From Pyropia yezoensis (taxonomy: Eukaryota > Rhodophyta > Bangiophyceae > Bangiales > Bangiaceae), in contig CM020618.1 in the NCBI GenBank assembly GCA_009829735.1, positions 9,081,119 through 9,145,118 of the forward strand: 64,000 bases of DNA, given 5' to 3'. Each line of letters starts with the position of its first letter. The stretch's first letter is position 1. The translations under genes were made by a program, and so were the position numbers. Shown here one piece after another: positions 11,807 through 21,630 of the stretch. The notes under the pieces were generated by a model. The model worked only from the letters and a program-made list of their open reading frames with translations, made no database searches and was not told the origin of the DNA.

Positions 11807-12259
11807 GAAGTGCTATCGCTTGGGAGGGGGAGGGACCCGGTGGCCCTTATGGTGGCCGGGTAGTAGTGAGTATAAACTCATCCCCTTCGGGGGCATTGCT
11901 TGCCTCTGTTTGTTGACCTGGGGAGTACCCCTTCTGGCTCAGTGGTGCCTTGCCTCCCGTCCAACTTCTTCCAGTTGTTCACTGCTTGGGGAGGTCATCC
12001 TCCCTTACTCTGTATCTTGGCTTAGGGAGGTCATCCTCCTTCGTAAGCCCCCTGGTTACTTCGATATTATCGGAGTTTGCTTTTACCTTTAAGTCAACTT
12101 ATTAAGGTTCTGGTTTACTTAGTTACCTAAGCTTAGTTCGACTTAGAATCCTAAGTCTGATTTGACTTAGAAACCTAAGTCTGCCGTAACCATGTCACAC
12201 CCTACTTAGTAGGACTAAGCCCCACCCCCCTACATCCGAAGTCGGATTCGGTTGGGTTG
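11807..12259. other. Convergent intergenic region of E2 with tandem hairpins
   Basis: No gene is seen. The stretch is AT-richer than its surroundings. It contains two near-identical stem-loops, GACTTAG-AATC-CTAAGTC (12140-12157) and GACTTAG-AAAC-CTAAGTC (12164-12181). They lie between the aORF end and the pol end and may mark transcript ends on both strands. Confidence 0.4.
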
Positions 12260-15200
12260 TTACAGGAGGCGGCGTCGCCTCATGTAAGGCATGAGTAGTT
12301 GGCGGGGTATATTCGCCGCCTGTTCCCAGGTGGGTGAGTCGTACCCGACCCACATTACCTTGACGTACCAGGGTTCTGGTAGATCTGGGTCGGTATGTCC
12401 GACGATGCTCTCCACCTGGTATGGGATTCCATCCGGTCCCACCGGGTCATCCGACCGGTGGGTGGTAAGCGCTTCTTGTAGCAACCCAGCCGGTACCGGC
12501 TGAGGATGTTCTGGCTTCGGCGCTGGTGTGACATCACTCACACTGATGCGTTGGATCTCCGTATCGGAGTGTAGAATAACAGAGTGGTCATCTCTGTGGA
12601 GAATCTGGTACGGTCCCTTGACCGGTTGCATGAGCTTGTTCCCCCGGAACTTCTGGTGTCTGATGTAGATCCAGTCACCTGTCATCAGGGTAGCGTTGCG
12701 TACCCGGAGCCGGGCGTCGAAGTTCTTCTTGTATCGAAGTTGTGTACGGTCAAGGGCGCCCTTGAGTTTCGGTATCATCCACGATAGCTTGGCCAACCAG
12801 GCTAGGTGTATACGTTCGGCCGGTCGGCCTCTCTGTGTATCATACCGAGTGCACCTGCCTGGCGGCAGCGTCAGGTTACCGACGCCTAGTGGCATGACCC
12901 ACTCTAGCGGGGCTATGTTCGTGCTCCGATGTCGCCTGGCATTGTATGCCAGGGTGAGTACGGACAGGAGCCTGTCCCAAGTGTTCGTGTGCTCGGCCAC
13001 GTAGCACTGTAGCATCTTGACGATGGTGCGGTTGAACCGCTCCTCCTGTCCGTTGGTCTGCGGGTGGTAGTCGGATGCCCGACGTGGTTCGATGCCGAAC
13101 ATGCCCAGGACCTTAGTGCAGAATGCTGACGTAAGGTTTGCTCCGTTATCGGAGAGGAGTTGCTTCATTACTCCATACGCACTGATCCAGTGGTCAACCA
13201 CTGCGTTCATGATCGTGTATGCGGTATCATCCGGGATAGCTGCCGCTCTTGATAGCTTAGTGAAGCGGTCAGACATGACCAGGATGTATTTGTTCCCTTC
13301 TTCCGTTACCGGAAGTGGCCCGAGTATGTCGATAGCGACTTGCTCGTTGGGCCCATCGGGTGGGAATAGCTTCATGGCAGACGCCTGCCTATGGAGACTC
13401 ATGCGGTTACGTGCACAGGGGTGGCATCCCCTTACGTGGTCGACCACGTCGACGGCCATTGCTTGCCAGTAGAAGAACCTTCGCATTGCTGCGAACATGC
13501 GTGAACCCCCCGGGTGTCCGGCTGTAGGGTTCTCGTGTTCTCGTTCCATGACGGCTTGCCGTAAGGACACGGGAAACACGACTTAATGTCGTCCATCGGC
13601 GGGTGCCCGCCGGTATGTGAGTCCGTCTTCATTCTCGGAGAAGATGCCGGCCGTACCGGCCAGGAGGTTAGCACGATGACGTCTACAGTCATCGTCATTG
13701 GCTTGTCCCTCGCGGAAGTCCGTGAGAGTCAGTGGGCATGCTCGGTGCGCCATGGTATGGTCAACCATACCTTGGGTGGCGTTACCCACCATGCAGACCG
13801 GTACCACTGGGATGTCTTCGTCCACCGGGCGGGTATCCCCGCTTGGGGTGTCGAGTCGGGACAATGCGTCTCCGAGGTGGTGGGTTGACCCGGCCTTATA
13901 CACGGTACGGTAGTCGTGCTCGGCCATCTTCAGCCTCCATCGGGCTAGCCTCCCGTGACTATCGGAATCCTTGTGACCAAGGTTGAGGAGCCATCGTAGG
14001 GGTTCGTGGTCGGACCTCACGATGAACCTGGAGCCCTCCAGGTATGGACGGAGCAGTTGCACTGCCCATATAACTCCGAGGCATTCACGCTCGGTGGCAC
14101 TATAGTTACGCTCAGCCGGGTTGAGTGTCCGGCTGAAGTATCCTACCGGGCGTAGGTCCGGGATAACGTTATCGGTGCCGATCAACGTCTCTCCCTGTAA
14201 CAGGGTGCATCCCACTTGTGTATCGCACGCATCGACATCGATGACGAAGGTCCCTCGTCTATGCGGTAACGCAAGGACGGGTGGGGACAGTAGGGCTTGC
14301 TTCAGCGACTCGAATGCCTCCTCTTCGGTAGGCGAAGGGGGTTGGAGTACCTTGGGCAAGGTGCTGCTCGTCAGAACCGTTTGCGGTTTGGCTATCCGAG
14401 CGAAGTCCTTGACGAACCGTCGGTATACGTTGCACATCCCCAGAAAGCTCTTGAGCTGCGTCTGGGTGTTAGGGAACCGGGCATCCCGGAGTGCCCGGGT
14501 ATTGGCTTCGAGTACCCCTAGTTTACCAGGGGTTATCCGGTGGCGCAGATACTCGACCGTCTGTTGGAAGAAGGCGCACTTCTTCAGACGCAGGGTTACC
14601 CCGGCGCTCCTCAAGAGGGTGAGTACCTCGTCAACATGTTGCACATGGTCATCCATGTTACGCGAGAAGACGATGACGTCATCGAGGTACACTAGGAAGT
14701 TACGCCACTTCACCCCCGACAATATAATGTCGATAGCCCGCTGGAATGTAGCGGGGGCGTTGGACAATCCGAAGGGCATCCTTAGGAACTCGTACACTCC
14801 ACTGTGACAGACGAACGCCGTCTAGGGGATATCCTCGTCCGCCACCGGGATCTGCCAGTATCCGGCATTGCAGTCGATGGTAGTAAACACCGTAGCTTCC
14901 CCCAGGGAGTCGATGCATTCATCCATCCTTGGTAAAGGGTATGAGTCTTTCTTGGTAACCAAGTTGAGGCGTCGATAATCGATGCAAAACCGAGTGGTTT
15001 GATCCTTCTTCGGTACGATAACGACTGGGGCACCCCACTCCGACATCGAAGGTCGTATCACCTTCGCTTCGCTCATCCTCTTCACCTCTCCATCAACGAT
15101 CTCTCGTTGCATAGGTCCCGCTCGGTGCGGTTGTGACCGGGCGGGTCGTGCGCCTGGTACCAGGTCTATACGATGTTGGGTTGCCCCAATGGTACCCAAT

Positions 15201-16426
15201 GCCCCGCCTGTCCACATGAAGTCATGCTTCCTTAGCATCCGTCGTACCCCTTCGGCTACCGAAGGGGGAAGGTGGTCGAGGTCAGCCGCGGCCAGGGCCT
15301 TCAGTGCTTCTTGGTCCTTCGGCGGAGTATCCGCCGGTAATGATGGTCGACTAGGCTTCCCGACGTCGGGACCGTCCTGCTCGGGTGTGTCGGCGACCGC
15401 CAGCACTTCAAGTGGTTCCACTTGGCCCCCCTCGTCCGGGGTAAGGATGTCTCCTTCGTACAGCTCGGCGATTCCGAGGATAGTTCCCTTCGGGAGGGTG
15501 ACTGCCTTACGGCGATAGTTCGCCATCACTAGGAGGGACGACCCTCCTGCTGGGAGGTCTATGAGACCGTTGGCCATGGTCAACCCATGGCGCTTGTACG
15601 TCCGCAGGTTGGACTGGACTCTGCAGATGCCTGCGAGGTCACATTTAACCGGGAGGACTGTCTCCGACAACGGCTCAAAACGAGTTCGCTTGGCCAACCG
15701 AAATGTCTTCGGCTCGACGCTTGCGTACACCTCAGCCACGTTAACGTGGCTCCCTTGTAGCGTCAGGTCCCTGACGATAGCCGTATGTCCTCGCTTCGTC
15801 CCGTCGGCTTTTTGAAGGTCGACGGTCCTCCGGCCTGGCCGGATTTCATCCACGTGAACGTTGATGAAGGTGCACCCCAGTATGCAGGGCACCGATTGGG
15901 TTTCACACACCAGGAAGTCGACTTCCGTGGTGAGTTCCCCGATGGTAGCTCGCAGCGACATCACTGCGGTCGTACGAATGAGGCGACCATTCGCGTCCTT
16001 GACGGTGGGTCCCCGAGTCACTCTGACTCGCGGAAGCCACTTGTCCGGGAGGGTATCCTTCCGGATAAGGTTGGGTCCAGCCCCTGTATCCAGTACAGGG
16101 TAATACGATCGTGTCGACTGGGGGTCAACCCCCAGTGTGGCTGATACCTTGAAGTTCTTCAAGGTGAACAGCACGTGGCCTACACCGATATCCGGTGTAG
16201 CTCGGGCGCCCTGAACAGGGCCCTTGTCTGGTTCCATGTGACGGGTCTTCCCGTCCTCTCCTCCCAACCTTGGTGGTTGGTCATCAATCCCTTGACGCCG
16301 TGTCGTCATGGCCGGAACGTGTACCCGGGGATTGATGCGGCGCCGGCTCAAACGCGCTCGCCGTGGGGCTTTCCCCGCGGTACTCCGGGGTGGCTTGCTT
16401 GGGTTACCCCAGCGCCCCCCGGTCAT
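12260..16426 (-). pseudogene. Ty3/gypsy pol of E2 with two nonsense codons
   Basis: One frame of 1389 codons is broken only by TAG at 14824-14822 (codon 535) and TAA at 13585-13583 (codon 948). Protease has DTGAGPNLI from residue 113. Reverse transcriptase has FLVYLDDVIVFS, RNase H starts FVIDVDACDTQVG, the integrase zinc finger ends CHPCARNR, and the core shows AIDILGPLPV, DNGANLTS and QEERFNR. The end (VKVMWVGYDSPTWEQ) is chromodomain-like. The first stop aligns with a Lys of element A pol inside the reverse transcriptase. The start ATG is 8 bases after the gag stop, unlike the ATGA overlap in A and B. Confidence 0.85.
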
Positions 16427-16434
16427 CCTTCCTC

Positions 16435-18618
16435 TTACTCGTTTCCCGCCCTTGGTAGGGTGCTGTCCGCCGGGACATCCGGCTGAGGAGGTGCCTCCTC
16501 GACGGCCAGTACTCCGCCTGGAGCTGGCTGCCTACCCGGGGCGGGTCCGGGTGCTCTGGCGGCATACCCCCCGGTGGATGCCTTGCGTTGCGCCGCTGAC
16601 CGCCGAGACTCCTCGGGAATGAGTGGGCAGGAAGACACCCAGTGCTGGGGATCCCCACACAACATACATCCGGACGTGCCGGTCCCCCCTTGAGTTCGCA
16701 TCGGGGTGGCCCCGTAGCTGCGGTTGCCTCCCTCGGGCGCCCGAGTGCCTGCTCCCTGGTAGGCCTTGGGTCCTTGGGTCAACCGGAACATGGACTCCCC
16801 CAACCGGTTGGGTCGGCCCGCAATCTGCGGAGGTGCCTCCGTGCGCACCGCCCATGTTGGCAAGGGTTGGTGAGGGTTACCCGTCACCGGGGAGTACCCC
16901 GTAGTCCGTACGTACGGGACGCGACGTCCCGTGCCCTCGCTGACCTGGAACTGGGTCCCCGCCGGAGCGATGTACGCTACCGTACCTTGCTCATCAATCA
17001 CCGGCGTAGCCGGTAACAGCAGGTGGCCCTGCTGGTCAACAAGTGGTTCCTCCTCGCCCGTGGGGGCGTAATCGGTAGCCACCAGTACCGGTGCGGCGTT
17101 CCGTTCCATCCTGTCTTGCCTCGGTACCGGGGTAAGATTGAGCTTGCTCCCCTCACCCTTGGGCTTTGAGGCAAGAGCACACTCCGGGTGAAGCACCCGG
17201 TAGGCGTCCCCCAGGGACTTGCACATATGCATCAGTCGACTGAAGCTCGTCCGTGCCGTGTTGGCGCCCCGTGCGGATATCCGCACGTAGTTGGGTACTC
17301 CTGCGAACAGGATGGCCCGTAGCTCCCCTTCTCCTAGGAGCTTCCCCAGCTCGTAGTCGAGCTCTTGAATCCGTCGTCCGAACATCTCCTCATCCTCCCA
17401 GCTCTGGGCGGTGGCAGTGCGCAGGGCCCGGCAGTGGTCCTCGCACTTGTCCTCACTGAGGTAACTGCTCAGCAGCTCCTTGAGAATCCCACGGTAATCC
17501 ATGGGAGTGGCCGCAACCCTCATTCCTGGCATCGGGGATGCCTGGCGAAGGATGCCTCGCACCCGTTCATCAACAAAGAACGGGAGGATCTCCAGGGCCA
17601 GCCCCTTGTTAACGAGGGCCTTGTCCGCGGCAGCCTTGAAGCTAGTCAAGAAGCCGATGACTGCCAACGGGCGTCCGTTCGGCCCCCCGAACATAGGGAC
17701 TCCCTTCGTAAGGGTCTGCATAGAGCGGATCGCCCGATGCGACGTATTACGCATCGATTCCGATACGGTGGTAGAGCGGTCCTCCAAACGATAACGTTCC
17801 GGAGTAAGAACCGACCGGAAGACCTCGTTGACGATCTCCGTGTCAGCGTCCTGGATATCCAGTCGCTTAGCCAGTTGATGAGCAAACTCATCGGACTCCA
17901 TCCGCTTCAGTAGGCTCGCAGCTACCTGCGCGGTCATAGCTTCCACCACTGAAGATGGTACTTCAGGCGTCGGCACCTCGGGAGCCCGAGTTGCCTGGCC
18001 TCCTTCGTCGTGGGGATACTGTGAGAGGGTACCCCCTCCCCCAATAACCGACTCTCCACCGGCGTAAGTACTCGCCGGGTCGTGTCCGCGGAGTCCGCTT
18101 CGGGTGCTCCGAGCGTATCGCTCCGTGTGACTCCGTTCCAACTCTGCCGACGAGTCGGATCCATACCCCATTGTGTCCGGGGGTTGTCCGGGAGTTGCTG
18201 CGCCGGGGGCCACCCCGGTGGACTCCAAAAGTAGTCCGGCCGGTTCAAACCGCACCGGTGTGGGAGGAACACGACGGGGTCCCGTCGTGTGGCGTGTTGA
18301 CATCAACAATGCCATTGCGTCCTCCGTCCGCTCTTGGCGCGCGTCGAGTCCGGAGAACCGGGCCTCAATGCGGGCCAATGATGCCATCAGGGAATCCCCT
18401 GGTGAACGAGGCGGCGGAGTGAGGTCGGTCGATGACAGTTGAGGCGGGCCCCCGCCTCCTGCCGTCCGAGCCGTGCCAAAAGTCGATCCGGCACCGGAAA
18501 GCATTGGCGTCTCAATGTTGTCGATCGGGTTCCCGATCCCGGTTCCCGTAGTCACCTCCGGAGTCGGCGTCGACGCCGATCCGTCATCTTGAACGTTCCC
18601 CGTCTCTTGGGTAGACAT
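16435..18618 (-). CDS. Ty3/gypsy gag of E2
   Basis: This intact 727-residue frame begins at ATG 18618 (MSTQETGNVQDDG). A GTG two codons upstream is not needed. It has a Ser/Pro-rich N-terminus, a helical capsid-like middle (near RYRLEDRSTTVSES to RTSFSRLMHMCKSL) and a C-terminal zinc knuckle CMLCGDPQHWVSSC (C-X2-C-X4-H-X4-C). It ends in AGNE, the same last four residues as gag of A and B. Gag would package element RNA in the cytoplasm. It is the only uninterrupted gag in the window, though its own pol is broken. Confidence 0.8.
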   Translation of the reverse strand: MSTQETGNVQDDGSASTPTPEVTTGTGIGNPIDNIETPMLSGAGSTFGTARTAGGGGPPQLSSTDLTPPPRSPGDSLMASLARIEARFSGLDARQERTEDAMALLMSTRHTTGPRRVPPTPVRFEPAGLLLESTGVAPGAATPGQPPDTMGYGSDSSAELERSHTERYARSTRSGLRGHDPASTYAGGESVIGGGGTLSQYPHDEGGQATRAPEVPTPEVPSSVVEAMTAQVAASLLKRMESDEFAHQLAKRLDIQDADTEIVNEVFRSVLTPERYRLEDRSTTVSESMRNTSHRAIRSMQTLTKGVPMFGGPNGRPLAVIGFLTSFKAAADKALVNKGLALEILPFFVDERVRGILRQASPMPGMRVAATPMDYRGILKELLSSYLSEDKCEDHCRALRTATAQSWEDEEMFGRRIQELDYELGKLLGEGELRAILFAGVPNYVRISARGANTARTSFSRLMHMCKSLGDAYRVLHPECALASKPKGEGSKLNLTPVPRQDRMERNAAPVLVATDYAPTGEEEPLVDQQGHLLLPATPVIDEQGTVAYIAPAGTQFQVSEGTGRRVPYVRTTGYSPVTGNPHQPLPTWAVRTEAPPQIAGRPNRLGESMFRLTQGPKAYQGAGTRAPEGGNRSYGATPMRTQGGTGTSGCMLCGDPQHWVSSCPLIPEESRRSAAQRKASTGGYAARAPGPAPGRQPAPGGVLAVEEAPPQPDVPADSTLPRAGNE

Positions 18619-18770
18619 AGTCACACTCAGTCAACCGACGTAACAATCACCACGAATAAGAGAGCGAGGGGGTAGATTGGGGAGAGTAACAGTAGATCAC
18701 AGTCGAAGGTAAAAACTCAACACAATCGAACAGGTTGCAACACCACGAGTACAAGAAAAGGACCGGATTG
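18619..18770 (-). other. E2 leader remnant
   Basis: These 152 bp upstream of E2 gag are AT-richer than the coding parts. They end abruptly at element B's LTR. No E2 LTR end is present, so the element is cut here. Confidence 0.5.
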
Positions 18771-19235
18771 TGGCAAAAACCACATGCACACACGGCACCC
18801 AAGTTGGGGCGGTGTGCAAGGGCTGCCTCCCGTGTCGGGGGAACCGGAAGAAGTGCAAGTCGCACACACTCTGTCCCTGTTGTGGGGCAAACCCCCCACG
18901 GACAAACAAGAGGATGGTGTGTGGTCCAACAGTTTCTTGGTCGGGACGGGGACGCAGGGCCAAGCCCCGCTGTCCCTCCCCTTATCCCCCCAGGGTCCAC
19001 TCAGAATCTCGCCACTCAGAATCTCCCACCCCAGCACCTGCCCACCGGGCCACACGAAAATTCAAGACGATAAATGCAGAAAACCCTCAAATCCAAGTTG
19101 GATTTACTACTAAGCTAACTATCCCAAACTTAGGGATTATGGACCCAAATGCAGGGGGAGGAACGGATCAGGCTAGTGGCCTGCCGCCCCTTGCATGGCA
19201 CGTGTTGCCCCCTTACCTGGGGGTCAATACTGCCA
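18771..19235 (-). repeat. 3' LTR of element B
   Basis: Four substitutions distinguish it from the copy at 27679-28143. Its plus strand is open for the whole length in one frame and encodes a Cys-rich peptide. Facing the aORF, it is the likely source of a plus-strand promoter, which is an inference. Confidence 0.9.
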
Positions 19236-19250
19236 CTCTCCCCTCTCCTC
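19236..19250 (-). other. Polypurine tract of element B
   Basis: On the minus strand GAGGAGAGGGGAGAG runs directly into the LTR start TGGCAG. It is all purine over 15 bases. Confidence 0.75.
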
Positions 19251-19575
19251 AGTTCCGACCGACCCGGTCGGCCCTGTGAGGGGGTGCGTAAACGCACGTC
19301 TCGGCGTTGGGGGCGCGACTTGCTGTCACCCATCGAGTACGTAACGCGGATGTGGAGGCAGTCACGTTGACCGCCCCTCTCCTCAAGCTTGCCCACTCGG
19401 CAGCTTGCTCTCCTCAGTTCACTTTTCACCATCACCTCCACCTCCCCTTCACCTTCCACTGGGCCGCCCCACGCTGGGGAGGCCACCCGTATACCCACGA
19501 TCCGAGTCCCCCTCAACTCGAGGCGGTTCTCGTGCCGCGATAGCCAGAGCGTCTCTCCCCAACTTGGGGAGAGCC

Positions 19576-21519
19576 ATGGCGACCCCGGGAGTGGAGACGG
19601 ACTCTCTAGATGAGCGTATGGAGGACACCACCTACGGTGCAGCACCCGCCGGGACTTCCGGCGGGGGCTCCGCGATCGCTCCGGGGGATGGGACTCCCGC
19701 GTCACCCGGCTTTGGGTTGACGGCGGGGTCTCCCCCGGAGGCGGGACAAGTTGTCCCGCGTGAGGCCTTGGGGCGGTGGTTTTACCCCGCTTGGCCTCTC
19801 TATGAGGAGGGGTTGACTGTTCTTCGCTGTGGCCGACTTGGCGCAGCGATGGGTCGGGTATGGGACCGCCTACGGGAGAAGTATCCCCGTAGGGTCGGGT
19901 TCCCTGCCGGCTTCAGGACGGACCAGTTTGCCTTCCTGGACAATGAGGAGGTTGAGGACGTTCAGCGTGCCAAGGCCATGGTGGACCGCGGGGGAACTAT
20001 CCCGGGTCCCGGCGACTTGCCGACCTTTACTTGGGACGCGGTGGCAACTCGCCCCCCGTACCTCCACGAGGCCGATCCGCACACTCATCACTTTGATGTG
20101 CGGATGGAGAAAGACTTCCGGCGAGGTCCTTACTTGGTGACCTCGGCTCAACTTGAGTTTTCTCAACAGTCTGCTGCCAGCAAGGAGCAGTACTATCCGA
20201 AGAAGCCCGAGTGGTGGCCTCAAGTTGAGGTCCCCTACGGGTTCCCGGCGTTGCTGCCACGGTTGCTTGACCACTTCGGCTCCGTCATGTTGACGGCTGG
20301 CCCTGATCACCTGGTGTGGGCCATGTTGGCCACCAAGTGGCTCCTCGAGGTCATGTCGACCTGGGTGTCTTGTGTTCAGCGGCGGGGGATGCTCTGGCAT
20401 CTCCCCCTCCGGCTCATCCAAGGTTTGGAACAGCTCACCCCTCAGCTAGTTGCTGAGGGGTGCTCATCAGGACAACTCACTCTACTTGAGGAGATGCTCC
20501 GGCTCCATAAGTTCATCGAGTGGGAGAGCATTGAGCACAAGTTGCGCCGCCCCACTCGTGGGCCCAAGGACGATGGCGCACTTCGCCAGTTCGTGTGGGT
20601 CGCTCGTGAACTTCACGACGGCCGTGTGGTCCTACGAGAGGGGTTGGGCATCGGGGACTACCCGTATGCCCCGGGGGTGGATCGCCACACTGCGCCACCC
20701 CCGGACAAGCCCATAGTTATGGCTGTGCCCTCATATGATGACCATATGACTCAACCCACTGCGGGGGCCCCAAGTCGGGGTCGCAGTTATACCCGGGTAC
20801 CGCCACCTCGGCGTGCCCCTCCGCTTCCTCCTGTTCCTTTCCAGCCTCACGGGAACATCCCGATCAGCGTGGCCGTGGAGTCATCCACCCCGGTGACCCC
20901 CAACTTGGGGGCCACCCTCCTGACGGTATACCCCAAGTTGGTCTGACCGCCCACGCCTCTAACCTCAGAGATGATGATCACCACGTTGGTGCGCACCATT
21001 TCCTGGTTGGCCGCGTCGACCGCAACCCTTCAAACTTCCGAGACTCCTCAACTTGAGGAGCGCGCTCGTACTGCAGTGGCGACCGCGAGTTGCGAGTCGG
21101 TGGCGGAGTTTATGACAGCCGAGTTGGCTCGCATTGGGGCTATTATGCCCCAGCCAGCCCCACTTGGGCGTGGCAAGCGTCGCGCGAGCCGGGCTTACTC
21201 GCCTCCTCGCCGTCGTCGCCGACACTCGCGGCGCTCTCCCTCCGTGTCGGAAGACGAGTTGTCTTACTCCATTTCGGAGTCCTCTACCCCGTCGGAGACG
21301 GAGTCTGTCCAGCGTCTGCGTCGCAAACTTGCGCGCAAGACCAGGCAGAAGAGTAGCCACGGTCGGCGCCACTTGCGCGACCGTGAAGGGCGCGACGGTT
21401 CCGACTTGGAGCCGCCGCCCCTTCCAACGAGTGGAGACCGTTATCGGCGTGGGTCTCGCCGCTCGCCTCCACGTGAGGGCGACGGCCGTGGAGTGGGAGA
21501 GTCTAGCATGCGTGCCTAG
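19576..21519 (+). pseudogene. aORF of element B, one internal TGA
   Basis: It starts at ATG 19576 (MATPGVETDSLDERMED). The open frame extends upstream only through non-ATG codons. The full frame is 648 codons with TGA at 20944-20946 (codon 457), where element A has TTA. An acidic, Gly/Ser-rich N-terminus leads into a globular region rich in Trp and Tyr (PEWWPQVEVPYGFPALLPRL). A proline-rich linker follows, then a helical segment and an Arg/Ser tail with SRR and RRGSRRSPPR patterns like RS domains. Homologous to the E2 aORF. It begins 341 bp from the 3' LTR and ends 111 bp from pol. No known family was recognised; nuclear or RNA binding through the RS tail is only a guess. Confidence 0.7.
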
Positions 21520-21630
21520 TTGGCAGCTGCCTTTGTTGTGAGAGTGTGAGGGTTAGGGCTGTAGTTAAAAGCCACTCTGCGTACCACTTCGACTTGAAGC
21601 ACTCTCTTGGCACTGTTGCTCGGCCTTCCC

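Larger units (their letters stand above)
8326..18770 (-). mobile_element. Element E2: divergent Ty3/gypsy chromovirus, 5' LTR missing
   Basis: On the minus strand the order is leader, gag, pol, convergent plus-strand aORF, polypurine tract and 3' LTR. It is inserted in the gag of element A. The right end has no LTR: only about 150 bp of leader follow gag before element B's LTR begins at 18771. The second E2 LTR and the rest of A's gag, expected to the right, are not in the window. This implies deletion, recombination or an assembly join at 18770/18771. Pol carries two nonsense codons and aORF one, so the copy is decayed. Confidence 0.85.

Noticed and set aside
18728..18745. Possible primer-binding site for E2 (plus strand ends GCAACACCA)
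   Set aside because: No LTR end lies next to it and 25 bases of other sequence separate it from element B's LTR.
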